Positions 8,065 through 16,582 of a stretch of 31,206 bases of DNA are shown here, piece after piece. Made by a program: the position numbers and the translations under genes. The DNA lies in contig MNRR01000034.1 of assembly GCA_001916055.1 (NCBI GenBank), forward strand, positions 1,162-32,367. The letters are read 5' to 3'. How positions within the stretch are numbered: the stretch's first letter is position 1; each line of letters begins with the position of its first letter. This DNA comes from Clostridium sp. 28_12 (GTDB taxonomy: Bacteria; Bacillota; Clostridia; TANB77; CAG-508). The notes under the pieces are model-generated. The model saw only the letters and a program-made list of their open reading frames with translations. It ran no database searches and had not been told where the DNA came from.

Positions 8065-9189
8065 ATGGACTTGAATGTAGTTAAGTTAACGAATTTTGAA
8101 ACAGAAGAATCATCACAGGAGTTTCTTAATAAAGTTAATTCGAAATTATTGTTAGACCTTAGTAAAAGCCAAATTGTAGAAAATGACGAATGGATAGAAA
8201 TGGTAGAATTTTCACTTCCACATCTTGAAAAGGCTCTAACAAAAGAGATAAAAAACATTGTTACAGAAGAGGAAATAATAAAAATAGAGTTAATAAAAAA
8301 AGTTACTGTTGAGAGTGTAAAACATTTATCTAAAAATGTTAACTTTGTTGACAGATTTAACCAAAAGTCTGGAGAAGTTATTCCTAAAAAAATATTAAAT
8401 GCTTATAAAGAAGAGACATTTATTACATATGAAAACAGATTCTTATTCAGTCTTATAAAATTGATAGAAGATTATATGTATTTACGTGAAAAGGATCAAG
8501 AGACTGAATATAAAGGAAAAAACGAGAAAAAGGCTAATTATCATGCAGAAGCTAATTACAAAAAGGAAAAAATAAAAGTAAATGTTGAGTATATTTCAGA
8601 AAAACAAATTGGAGTTTCTAAATCTTCTGGAACAGCTGAAAGAATTCAACAAATAAAGAAAAAAATAAAAGACTTAAAAACAACTAATGTATATCAAATA
8701 TTAGCTGCAAAAAGAGTAACACTAGTAAAATCTCCAATAAAAATGACAAATGTATTATTAAAAAATGTTCATTTTCAATATGCGCTAAAATTATGGAATT
8801 ACTTAAGCGACCAAATGGAAATAAAAGACAAAGCAGTAAAAGCTGGCAAAATGATAGAAGAAAAGGGAATTACAAAAAAACTTGTTGATGAAGACATTTA
8901 TTTAATGAACTTAATTTTTAGTAATAAAAATATTGAGGAAAAATTAAAAGAAAAAAGAAAAAATGCAATAGAAGATAAAAAAGCAAGAAAAGAATTAACA
9001 GATAATTTAATAGAGAAAATAATTGAATTAAATCCAGATTTATCTGACAAAGAATTAAAGCAAATGATTACAGATAAACTTTTAGTTATGAAAACTAGAA
9101 ATGTAATTTCTTTAAAACCAATAGAAGATAAATTTAAAGAAAAAATTGACAAATATATGTCACAAGCAAAAGAAGTGAGGTTAAAATAA
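8065..9189 (+). CDS. DUF2357-like (McrC-related) protein without nuclease domain
   Basis: It encodes 374 residues from ATG 8065 with AAGGA (8049-8053) at slightly long spacing. Two regions resemble the DUF2357 module found in McrC and related partners of McrB-type ATPases: TYENRFLFSLIKLIEDY (near residue 120) and a basic block followed by SPIKMTNVLLKN and then ALKLWNYL (220-250). The rest is charged helix, and the last 100 residues look like a coiled coil. No D-x(n)-[DE]-x-K nuclease signature is visible after the DUF2357-like part, where McrC has its PD-(D/E)XK domain. The position after the McrB-like gene supports a functional pair. The stop overlaps the next start (TAATG). Family assignment is tentative. 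Confidence 0.55.
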   Translation: MDLNVVKLTNFETEESSQEFLNKVNSKLLLDLSKSQIVENDEWIEMVEFSLPHLEKALTKEIKNIVTEEEIIKIELIKKVTVESVKHLSKNVNFVDRFNQKSGEVIPKKILNAYKEETFITYENRFLFSLIKLIEDYMYLREKDQETEYKGKNEKKANYHAEANYKKEKIKVNVEYISEKQIGVSKSSGTAERIQQIKKKIKDLKTTNVYQILAAKRVTLVKSPIKMTNVLLKNVHFQYALKLWNYLSDQMEIKDKAVKAGKMIEEKGITKKLVDEDIYLMNLIFSNKNIEEKLKEKRKNAIEDKKARKELTDNLIEKIIELNPDLSDKELKQMITDKLLVMKTRNVISLKPIEDKFKEKIDKYMSQAKEVRLK

Positions 9190-9773
9190 TGAAAGACCAA
9201 AGAGAAGAAAAAAAAGTTAAGCAAAAAGGAGTAGGAGTATTTAAAATAATATGGAACATAATTTCTAGATTACTCACAGTTTTAATAATAATAATCTGCT
9301 TAATAATCGGAGTTCAAAAAGTAACAAATAATAAAGAATCATTTTTTGGATATAGAATATTCAGAGTACAAACAGGAAGTATGATTCCTAAATATCAAAT
9401 TGGAGATGTAATACTTGTAAAAGAAAAAGATGCAAACAATATAAAAGTAGGTGATGATGTTACATACCTAGGAGAAGCTGCTTCTGTAAAAGGTTTATTA
9501 ATAACACACAGAGTTATTGATATAGAAGAAAAAGACGGAAAAAGAATTTTCCACACAAAGGGAATTGCTAACAATCTAGAAGATCCTGCAATAACCGGAA
9601 ATCAAATAAATGGTGTTGTTCAGACCAAATTATATGTTCTAACATTTATTTGTAATTTGTTAGTAAATAAATACATTTTTTATTTTTGCGGAATAGTGCC
9701 ACTATCTATATATGCAGGATTTAGAATATTTAAAGGAAGACATGATGCTGAAAAAATTGAAAGGGAAAACTGA
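9189..9773 (+). CDS. sipW: SipW-type signal peptidase I
   Basis: It encodes 194 residues. A Lys/Glu-rich cytoplasmic start (1-15) precedes a helix (24-42), then YRIFRVQTGSMIPKYQIGD with nucleophile Ser64, LLITHRVI with His107, and HTKGIANNLEDP with the acidic Asp132. A second helix (about 150-175) ends in a basic tail. All key SipW residues are present. AGTGAGG (9174-9180) serves as the ribosome binding site inside the previous gene's end. It closely resembles the 12810 peptidase (shared YRIFRV-TGSM-P-YQ-G block and the insert after V-Y-L-G), suggesting duplication inside the operon. Its stop overlaps the start of the next, TasA-like gene (TGATG). Confidence 0.88.
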   Translation: MKDQREEKKVKQKGVGVFKIIWNIISRLLTVLIIIICLIIGVQKVTNNKESFFGYRIFRVQTGSMIPKYQIGDVILVKEKDANNIKVGDDVTYLGEAASVKGLLITHRVIDIEEKDGKRIFHTKGIANNLEDPAITGNQINGVVQTKLYVLTFICNLLVNKYIFYFCGIVPLSIYAGFRIFKGRHDAEKIEREN

Positions 9774-10399
9774 TGAAAAGAAAAAACAAATTAAGAGTTT
9801 TGGAGATATTATGTATTATTTCATTATTGTTTACAATTTTTTCTATCAGAAGGACATATGCAAGATATTTTGAAAAAGTTGATACTACTTATCAGACTCA
9901 TATAAAAAGATGGTTGATAAAAATTAATGATCTTAATATCCATGAAGCGAAATCACTTAGTGAAGTCGTACAACCTGTATTGGTTGAAAACGAAAATATG
10001 AATAATAATAATACACTAGTACCTGGAAGGACAGGCTATTTTGACATGATGATTGATTATACATATGTGGATTTGGCATTTAAGTATGAATTTTCAATAG
10101 AACAGTTAAATGAAACTCAGTTAAAAGATTTCGAAATTTACGGTTATGAGATTGTAGATGGTGATAAATCTACTGTAACTGAAACTAAACAAATAAAAGG
10201 TGTAATAGACCCAGATAAAGACTTAAACAGTGCTAATGAAAAAAAGCGTGATATTAGAATTCTTTTTAGATGGAATGATGGTGATGGCAGCATAATGGAC
10301 AATAAATTAGATACACAATATAGAAGCGAAGAAAACGAAGCTTTAAATTATAGGGCAACACTGAAATTTACTCAATATATTGAGAGTGAAAATCCATAG
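9773..10399 (+). CDS. TasA/camelysin-like secreted protein
   Basis: It encodes 208 residues. The basic start (MKRKNK), helix (8-24) and RRTYARYFEKVDT give the A-R-Y junction. The mature part includes PGRTGYFDMMIDYTYVDLAFKYEFSIE, a strand pair typical of TasA-like domains (G-x-x-x-F-D-[IM]-x-[ID] with a following V-D-[LV]). The start overlaps the SipW gene stop by one base, the same pairing as at 4156/4661. It is probably a substrate of the 9189 peptidase and an extracellular structural protein. Confidence 0.72.
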   Translation: MKRKNKLRVLEILCIISLLFTIFSIRRTYARYFEKVDTTYQTHIKRWLIKINDLNIHEAKSLSEVVQPVLVENENMNNNNTLVPGRTGYFDMMIDYTYVDLAFKYEFSIEQLNETQLKDFEIYGYEIVDGDKSTVTETKQIKGVIDPDKDLNSANEKKRDIRILFRWNDGDGSIMDNKLDTQYRSEENEALNYRATLKFTQYIESENP

Positions 10400-10411
10400 G
10401 AGGTGAGTTTT

Positions 10412-10549
10412 ATGGAAATAAAAAATGTAAAAGTTTCAAAATTAGAAAATAAAGAATTGTTAGATGTGAAAAAACAAGTAGAAAGTTTTTTAAAGTTTTT
10501 AAATAGCGAATATGATACTGTCAAAAAATTAGAGGAGGAAAATTCATGA
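10412..10549 (+). CDS. 45-aa helical protein, translationally coupled
   Basis: A perfect AGGAGGTGA (10399-10407) stands 4 bp before the ATG at 10412. The frame runs 45 codons (MEIKNVKVSKLENKELLDVK…) and its TGA overlaps the next ATG as ATGA. It is predicted all-helical and coiled-coil-like (heptad L/V spacing in KKQVESFLKFLNSEYDTVKKLEEE). The ribosome binding site is the best in the operon, which argues for real translation. It could serve mainly to couple translation of the following coiled-coil gene or be its small partner. No known family is recognised. Confidence 0.65.
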   Translation: MEIKNVKVSKLENKELLDVKKQVESFLKFLNSEYDTVKKLEEENS

Positions 10550-12165
10550 AAGAATTAGTAGAAAATATAGAAAAACAAATATCAACAGATAAAGAAGTTA
10601 TTTCAGTATTACCTAGAAATGGTATTAGAGCAATAAAATCGTTATTAGAAACTATAAAAGATATGACAGATAAGTATGAAGCTTTAAATGAAAATGTATT
10701 ACAAGAAATCGCAGCAAGATATGATATGCTCACTGATGTAGAGGAAAATGTGGAAATTCATCAAATTGAAGAAGAAATTTTAAGATATGATGTTGCTGTA
10801 AGAAATACAGATACACGTTCATCATTTGAGAAAATGGGACTTGACAAAATCGCATATAATGTAAATGGATATTATAAAAGCAATTTGGAAAGATTAAATA
10901 CAGAGTTAATTGAATGTGTTAAACAATTTCAGAATGTTGGAATAAAATTAAGTGCACAAGATTTTGATGTAAGCGAATATGCAAAAAAATATATGGATAT
11001 ATTATTGCAAGAAGCTAATAAAGGTAATATAAATTCAGAACTCGTTAAAAGTACTTTTGAAAAGGTGTATTGGGAATGCTCTGATGTTGTTACACATTTA
11101 TATGTAAGCATAAAATATATTTATGATAAATATGAAAATGAAATAGATAAATTTTATCAAAATAAGGCAGAAGAAATCTTAAAAAGCTTTAATTCAACTG
11201 CAGAAGGTGTTGAAGATAAAAAAGTTGAATTGATTAATAAAAAGAAAAAAATAGAAGCAACTGATAATAGAATTATTTTAAATAAGTTCTTCACAGGAGC
11301 AATGAATATAAACGATTTCAAATTAGATAATTATACAAGAATATATTTGGAATTAACTTCAAAAGAATTAGCTAAAATATCAGAAAAAGAAAAAGCCGAT
11401 ATGGATCAGAATATTGCAAAATTAAATGACAATTTAAATGAATATGCGATATATTGCGAATATAAATTTTTGGTAGATGAAATATTAGAACTTAGACAAG
11501 AAGAGTTAAAAAAGAATGAAGAAAATAAAAGTAAAAAAGTTAAGAAAACAGATTATGATTTATCAAAAGAAAACATAAAGAAAATAAAATCAGAAATATT
11601 CAAAATAAATGGAAAAATAGATAAACCTAGTAAAGGACTATTCGGATTAAAAAGCTCAAATGATAAGAAAAAAAATGAAGAAATCTTAAAGAGAAATAAT
11701 CTTATACTAGATTTGAAAAAAGAATATTTACAGTTGGACACTGAAATTATTAGACAAAAAATAGTACAAAATATTGATGAAACATCATCATTATTAGATG
11801 TGTTAAAACTTGCAAGTAGTTACTATGGATTTATGGCAAGAGCTATGATTAAAAAGAATGAAGAAATAACAGATAAAGAAATTGGAGAAGAGGTAAAAAA
11901 AGTAAGAGATTTTATTAATTTTTCAGATTTCAAAGTTATTAATAATGTAAAAATTAGTGATACAAAAGATTTAGCTGTTATAATAAAAGATAAGTACAAA
12001 TTATTTGGAATGCAAGTTTCAAAAGAGAATTTTCAAGAAGATAATCTAGAAGACTTAATAAAAAAGGTGAAAATTGTTAGTAATTATAACAATATAAAGA
12101 AAAGTAAATATTCTATTGATGATTTGGAATATATAGTTTCTGTAAAAGAAATGCTGAAAAAATAA
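10546..12165 (+). CDS. 539-aa coiled-coil cytoplasmic protein of unknown function
   Basis: AGAGGAGG (10530-10537) precedes the ATG, which overlaps the previous TGA. The protein is almost entirely helical and Lys/Glu/Ile/Asn-rich with long coiled-coil stretches (1-80, 190-330, 335-410), and has no membrane helix or signal peptide. A short Gly-containing segment PSKGLFGLKSSNDKK near residue 365 may be a hinge. No nucleotide-binding motif is seen. Its place between a SipW/TasA pair and two more SipW genes suggests a cytoplasmic scaffold or assembly factor of the surface system. That role is inferred only from context. Confidence 0.7.
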   Translation: MKELVENIEKQISTDKEVISVLPRNGIRAIKSLLETIKDMTDKYEALNENVLQEIAARYDMLTDVEENVEIHQIEEEILRYDVAVRNTDTRSSFEKMGLDKIAYNVNGYYKSNLERLNTELIECVKQFQNVGIKLSAQDFDVSEYAKKYMDILLQEANKGNINSELVKSTFEKVYWECSDVVTHLYVSIKYIYDKYENEIDKFYQNKAEEILKSFNSTAEGVEDKKVELINKKKKIEATDNRIILNKFFTGAMNINDFKLDNYTRIYLELTSKELAKISEKEKADMDQNIAKLNDNLNEYAIYCEYKFLVDEILELRQEELKKNEENKSKKVKKTDYDLSKENIKKIKSEIFKINGKIDKPSKGLFGLKSSNDKKKNEEILKRNNLILDLKKEYLQLDTEIIRQKIVQNIDETSSLLDVLKLASSYYGFMARAMIKKNEEITDKEIGEEVKKVRDFINFSDFKVINNVKISDTKDLAVIIKDKYKLFGMQVSKENFQEDNLEDLIKKVKIVSNYNNIKKSKYSIDDLEYIVSVKEMLKK

Positions 12166-12198
12166 TGCAAAAGAAAATAATATAAGGTGAGATAAAAA

Positions 12199-12795
12199 TT
12201 GGAATATGATGTTGAAAAAATTTCTAATAAAATTAAAAATAAAAAGATGACAAAAAAAATAATTAAGAGTATAATACTTATTAGCTTAATAATACTTTTT
12301 ATAATTAATTTAATATTATCATTTGAAGAACATACACATATTTTGGGATTTTATGTATTTGACATTGTTTCTGAAAGTATGGAACCTACATTTTATAAAG
12401 ATGATTTAGTAATTGTTCAAAAATGCAAAATTAAAGAACTTAAAAAGGGTGATATTATAACATTTAGACAAAATGATAGAATAATATCACATAGAATATT
12501 TGGAATCACAAAAGACAAAGAAGAGGTGAAATTTATAACAAAAGGGGATAATAATGAAGTATATGATAAAGATTTTGTGAGTATGCAAGATATTTATGGA
12601 AAAGTGCTAGTTAGTATTCCAAAATTAGGGAAGTTTGTAAGATATATACAAAATACAAGAGGGTTTATCAATATATTTATTTTTGTAATAATTGTATTTG
12701 TACTAGTTAGTTTAAATGACAATAAGAAAAATGATAGAAAGATGAAAAGAAAGAAATACGAAATTAAAAAGTTGAGAGATAATTACAATGTATAA
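12199..12795 (+). CDS. sipW: SipW-type signal peptidase I (TTG start)
   Basis: The start is TTG at 12199, supported by AAGGTGAG (12184-12191) at 7-bp spacing; no ATG in frame has such a site. It encodes 198 residues. A helix (22-41), SESMEPTF with Ser60, KKGDIITFRQNDRIISHRI with His98, and ITKGDNNEVYD with Asp117 keep all SipW catalytic features. A second helix (154-172) is followed by a strongly basic tail. It is followed 14 bp later by a second SipW gene, so two peptidases stand before one TasA-like gene. Confidence 0.88.
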   Translation: MEYDVEKISNKIKNKKMTKKIIKSIILISLIILFIINLILSFEEHTHILGFYVFDIVSESMEPTFYKDDLVIVQKCKIKELKKGDIITFRQNDRIISHRIFGITKDKEEVKFITKGDNNEVYDKDFVSMQDIYGKVLVSIPKLGKFVRYIQNTRGFINIFIFVIIVFVLVSLNDNKKNDRKMKRKKYEIKKLRDNYNV

Positions 12796-12809
12796 AGAGG
12801 TAAAAAATT

Positions 12810-13517
12810 ATGGAAGACCAGATTAGACAAGAAAGTAAAGCAAAAAAAGTAATAAAAATAGTAATCAAACTATTATATCAAATTCTTATTATATTTTGTG
12901 CTTTGTTAACAGCAGTAATAATACTACAAAAGATTAGTGATAGTAATAGGTCTATCGGAGGCTATAGAATATTTAGAGTTATTACTGGAAGTATGGAACC
13001 TGAATATCAAGTTGGAGAGGTTGTTATATGTAAAGAAACAGAACCTAAGAATATCAGCGTTGGTGAGGATATTGTTTACCTAGGAAAATATGGCGAATAT
13101 AATGGAAAAATTATTATGCATAATGTTGTTGAAATTGAGAATGAGGAAAATGGAAGACTAACTTTTCATGCAAAAGGTTTAAACAGTTCAAGTGTTGAAG
13201 ACCCTAAAATTAATCAAGACCAAATTTATGGTATTGTAATATATAAGTCGAAATTATTAACTATTTTATATAAATTAGCGACAAATATATACTCAGTTTT
13301 CATCATCGTTTCGATTTTAGTATTAAATGTATTTTTGACTTTTAAGAATTCTAAAAAAGAAAAAATTCATAAATTAGCGGAACCTAAGGAAAAGGAAGAT
13401 TCTTATCAAGAAAAGGAAATTGAGATAATTGACGAAGAAGATAATTATGAAACTGATGAGAATGATGAAAGTGACGAAAATGAAACTGATGATGAAGAAG
13501 AAAACGAAAATGACTAA
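12810..13517 (+). CDS. sipW: SipW-type signal peptidase I with acidic C-terminal tail
   Basis: It encodes 235 residues with GAGGT before the ATG. A helix (15-40), YRIFRVITGSMEPEYQVGE with Ser61, IIMHNVVEIE with His104 (the usual Arg after His is Asn) and FHAKGLNSSSVEDP with Asp131 are visible. After the second helix (about 155-180) comes a basic patch and then a tail of about 40 residues made almost only of Glu, Asp and Asn. The basic-then-acidic tail should face the cytoplasm and may dock on partners or ribosomes. It is a close paralogue of the 9189 peptidase and is followed by a TasA-like gene. Confidence 0.87.
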   Translation: MEDQIRQESKAKKVIKIVIKLLYQILIIFCALLTAVIILQKISDSNRSIGGYRIFRVITGSMEPEYQVGEVVICKETEPKNISVGEDIVYLGKYGEYNGKIIMHNVVEIENEENGRLTFHAKGLNSSSVEDPKINQDQIYGIVIYKSKLLTILYKLATNIYSVFIIVSILVLNVFLTFKNSKKEKIHKLAEPKEKEDSYQEKEIEIIDEEDNYETDENDESDENETDDEEENEND

Positions 13518-13535
13518 AGATAGAATGGAGGATTT

Positions 13536-14234
13536 ATGAATATATTACGTGAATTCAGACGAGCAAAAAAGCGAAGTGTCGCGTCTAGAATTAGATTAAT
13601 AATGATATTTTCAGTAATATTAATAGTAAATACCTATGCATGGTTTAATGTGAATGAACCAGTTACAATGAGTGGATTAGAAAGTAATGTAACACCTTGG
13701 GATGTGTCTTATTATGTAGATAATAAAGAAATTTTAGATGAAAAGTATACATTCACAATAGATGAAATTTATCCAGGAATGCCTGATAGAGAGGACATTG
13801 TTCATGTAAGAAATTTAACTACTACTAGTTCATCAATTAAATATGAGTTAGTATCTGTTAAAGTTTTTGGAAAAGAAGTGTTGAGTCAATTAAAAGCAAA
13901 TGGTGGAATAAAAACAGATGGAAACACCGTCCATGTATTTGCAGATGATACATCATACCCATTTAACGTAAGCTATACATATGATAAAACTAGAATTGAT
14001 GGAGAATATGTTGATGATGAAAAAACTCCAGAGGCTAATGCAACATTGAAATTGAATGTTAGTTGGACATACCAAGGAAATGGAACAGAAGATGAAAATC
14101 TTGCAAAAGATGTATTAGATACAAAGTTTGGAAAAGATGCTTATAATTATTATCAAAACGAGCAAAATGACCCTTTAAAAGCAATTGAAGTAGTAGTGAG
14201 AATAACCAGTTCAATGTTACGAGATAATGGATAA
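13536..14234 (+). CDS. TasA-like secreted protein
   Basis: It encodes 232 residues with ATGGAGG (13525-13531) before the ATG. The first 20 residues are very basic, followed by a helix (21-33) and NTYAWFNVNEPVTMSGLESNV. The TYAWF junction followed by V-T-[ML]-S-G-L-E is shared with the 15220 protein, so both probably belong to one filament or matrix system. The mature part includes DEIYPGMPDREDIVHVRNLTTTSSSIKYELV, a TasA-type pattern. Cleavage is expected just after the helix by one of the two SipW peptidases encoded directly upstream. It is the last gene before the internal promoter. Confidence 0.75.
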   Translation: MNILREFRRAKKRSVASRIRLIMIFSVILIVNTYAWFNVNEPVTMSGLESNVTPWDVSYYVDNKEILDEKYTFTIDEIYPGMPDREDIVHVRNLTTTSSSIKYELVSVKVFGKEVLSQLKANGGIKTDGNTVHVFADDTSYPFNVSYTYDKTRIDGEYVDDEKTPEANATLKLNVSWTYQGNGTEDENLAKDVLDTKFGKDAYNYYQNEQNDPLKAIEVVVRITSSMLRDNG

Positions 14235-14257
14235 GTATAGCAAAAACAGCAAATATA

Positions 14258-14290
14258 AAATGTAACACAAATGTAATATAAATGTAATAT
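14258..14290. promoter_or_regulatory. Three 11-bp direct repeats, probable activator site
   Basis: AAATGTAACAC (14258-14268), AAATGTAATAT (14269-14279) and AAATGTAATAT (14280-14290) stand head to tail, one DNA turn apart, ending 8 bp before the -35 box. The arrangement resembles binding sites of OmpR/PhoB-family response regulators. The regulator is unknown. Confidence 0.6.
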
Positions 14291-14298
14291 TAAAGCCA

Positions 14299-14327
14299 TT
14301 GACAAAGAAAAGCGTACTAAGTATAAT
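14299..14327 (+). promoter_or_regulatory. Consensus sigma-A promoter for the 14379-16560 genes
   Basis: TTGACA (14299-14304), a 17-bp spacer and TATAAT (14322-14327), a perfect match. The start codon follows about 50 bp downstream. Confidence 0.85.
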
Positions 14328-14378
14328 ATTAATAGATATTGTTGAAAAAAAATATTTTTTGGAGGACCAGGTGGTAAT

Positions 14379-15167
14379 ATGGCAAATGAACAAACAAAAA
14401 ACGAAGATAAAACAATTGATGAGCAAGTAGACGAAAAAATAGCTGGTCAAAAGTTAGAAGAAAAGGCTAAAAAGGAAAAAAGAAAGAAATCAAGGCGTAT
14501 AGCTTTTAGAGTAATACTAGCAATAATAGTTATTTTTTTAATAAATGTTTATATCATACTATCAATATTTTATAGGGGAGAAAATTTCACTGTAACACTT
14601 GATAGTGAATATGGGCGAGAAAGTGGTTTAGTAATTTATGAAGACAAAGAACATAAATATACAAGAACATTTCTTAGGTCAAAAGATATAGACTTTTTTA
14701 CAGATATATCAGTTAACTGGTTACCAGAAGATATCGACAATGGAGGTGATGGCTCACATAATGGTAAAAATTACATAGCTTATACATTTTATGCTGAAAA
14801 TATGGGACAAGACACAATCAATTATTGGACTACAATCAAAATTGATGATGTAATTAAAAATGTAGATGAAGCTATTAGGGTAATGGTTTTTAAAAATGGA
14901 AATAAAGTAATTTATGCAAAAAACAATAAAGAAACAGGTGAACCAGAACCAAATACACAACCATTCAAAAATGATGATACAGTGATGTTAGAATTATCAG
15001 AAAACTTTAAAGTTGGAGATATAGATAAATGGACTGTTGTCGTTTGGGTCGAAGGTGATGACCCAGAATGCAAAGATGACTTAATTGGTGGAGAAATCAA
15101 AATGCATATGACTCTTACAGAGGAACATATTTTGCAAAATGACGAAGTTCCACAAAACAAAAGATAG
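14379..15167 (+). CDS. Type II membrane protein with extracellular beta domain
   Basis: It encodes 262 residues. The ribosome binding region is GGAGGACCAGGTGG (14361-14374). Residues 1-41 are charged (acidic then very basic), a helix spans 42-64, and the remainder is outside: beta-rich, with YIAYTFYAENMGQDTINYWTTIKIDD and DKWTVVVWVEGDDPECKDDLIGGEIKMHM. The last phrase is close to the C-terminus of the 15220 protein (WLEGQDVDCINYASLGGNVKIDV), so the two share a terminal module with one Cys each. The helix is not followed by an AWF/ARY junction, so it may stay anchored and act as the membrane base of the structure built by the 15220 protein. Confidence 0.75.
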   Translation: MANEQTKNEDKTIDEQVDEKIAGQKLEEKAKKEKRKKSRRIAFRVILAIIVIFLINVYIILSIFYRGENFTVTLDSEYGRESGLVIYEDKEHKYTRTFLRSKDIDFFTDISVNWLPEDIDNGGDGSHNGKNYIAYTFYAENMGQDTINYWTTIKIDDVIKNVDEAIRVMVFKNGNKVIYAKNNKETGEPEPNTQPFKNDDTVMLELSENFKVGDIDKWTVVVWVEGDDPECKDDLIGGEIKMHMTLTEEHILQNDEVPQNKR

Positions 15168-15219
15168 TTTATAAAATTTTAAAAATATAAAGAAAATAAA
15201 AGAAAAGGAAGGAAAAGAA

Positions 15220-16560
15220 ATGCAAGAAAACAACCAAAGAAATTCAAGAAAAAAACTAAATGCTTTGATATTGTTGGTAGCGTTTACAGCAATATTGTTG
15301 ATTGTATCAACTTATGCGTGGTTCTCTACGCAGAAAAACGTAACATTAAGTGGACTAGAAGGTAAAGTAAATGTAGCTGAAGGTCTACAAATTTCACTAG
15401 ATGCTCTAAACTGGGCAAACTCAATTGATTTATCAAAAACAGAAGATTATTTCGCACAAACAAATAAAGATTTACAATTAGACGGTACTGAAGGAAAAGA
15501 AAAAATGACATTAGAACATCCATATGCTAATAGAACAAATATAATTCCAGGAGAATTATTACCAGCTTCTACAACTGCACAAGATGAAGAAGGTATTGGT
15601 TTAGCAGATTTGAATTTTTATAGAGGAGAAAATACAGAAGGTATAAAATTAGCAGTAGGTAATACAGCATTAACAAATGATAAAACATCTGGATTTTATG
15701 CAATAGACTTCTTCTTACAAAACTCTTCTGCTGCAACAGCAACAAAGAATGATATATTGCAATTAACAGGTAATTCAGTTGTAAGCTTAAAAACAACTTC
15801 AAAAGCAACAACAGGTTTACAAAATACACTAAGAGTAGCTTTTGCAATATTTGATTACGATACAGCTAAAGCAACTCAAGTAACAGTAAATGAAACACCA
15901 AATCAATCACAAATTTTAGAAGCTACAACAGGTGCTGCTCGTAAAATTACAAATGTAGCAATTTGGGAACCAAATGCTAGTGGTGCAGCTTTAAAAGAGG
16001 GTGGAGAACCAGCTGGTACAGGTGATGCAATAGCTACATATGCAGCACATGTTACATATATTGTACAAAACAATAACAGAGTAACATTCTCAGAAGCTGA
16101 TAGAACAGCTTTTGGTTTAACAAGTAATCGTTTTGCAGCTGACTCAGCAATTCCTACATATGCTTTAACTAAAAAAGCATTATCAACATCAGCTGATAAA
16201 ACTAAAGAAATCGCAGATATCTATAATTGGGATACAGCAGCAGCAACAGCAGGTTTAGCAAGACAATTCACATTACAAACACCAAATACAGGTGTATCTC
16301 ATACAACAGGAGCAGGTGTAGATAAAAACATAAATTATGATGATACTCAAGGTGCTGTAAAATTAGTAAGTGCTAAAGATGGTAAAGCAGATTTTTCAAT
16401 TGAACCAGGAAAATATGTTAGAATGAGAATGTACATTTGGCTTGAAGGTCAAGATGTTGACTGTATCAACTATGCATCACTTGGTGGTAACGTAAAAATT
16501 GATGTTGGATTAAGCAAACCAGGTACAACAACTGTTACAGGAGGAGGAGAAAGGCCTTAA
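15220..16560 (+). CDS. Major TasA-like secreted matrix/filament protein
   Basis: It encodes 446 residues with AAGGAAGG before the ATG. The start is basic, a helix spans 13-31, then STYAWFSTQKNVTLSGLEGKVNV. The mature chain is rich in Ala, Thr, Asn and Gly with few Cys, as in abundant surface structural proteins, and ends with WLEGQDVDC…GGNVKIDVGLSKPG. It is larger than typical TasA (about 260 residues) because of an inserted middle part. It is driven by the consensus promoter at 14299 and followed by a strong terminator, consistent with high expression. The codons are regular and GCA/GCT/ACA-rich. It is the most likely principal subunit of the island. Confidence 0.75.
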   Translation: MQENNQRNSRKKLNALILLVAFTAILLIVSTYAWFSTQKNVTLSGLEGKVNVAEGLQISLDALNWANSIDLSKTEDYFAQTNKDLQLDGTEGKEKMTLEHPYANRTNIIPGELLPASTTAQDEEGIGLADLNFYRGENTEGIKLAVGNTALTNDKTSGFYAIDFFLQNSSAATATKNDILQLTGNSVVSLKTTSKATTGLQNTLRVAFAIFDYDTAKATQVTVNETPNQSQILEATTGAARKITNVAIWEPNASGAALKEGGEPAGTGDAIATYAAHVTYIVQNNNRVTFSEADRTAFGLTSNRFAADSAIPTYALTKKALSTSADKTKEIADIYNWDTAAATAGLARQFTLQTPNTGVSHTTGAGVDKNINYDDTQGAVKLVSAKDGKADFSIEPGKYVRMRMYIWLEGQDVDCINYASLGGNVKIDVGLSKPGTTTVTGGGERP

Positions 16561-16582
16561 GTATATAAAACTATACATAGAC

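Noticed and set aside
6396..9189. Complete McrBC restriction system
   Set aside because: No nuclease motif in the partner and a membrane anchor on the ATPase; context is secretion genes.
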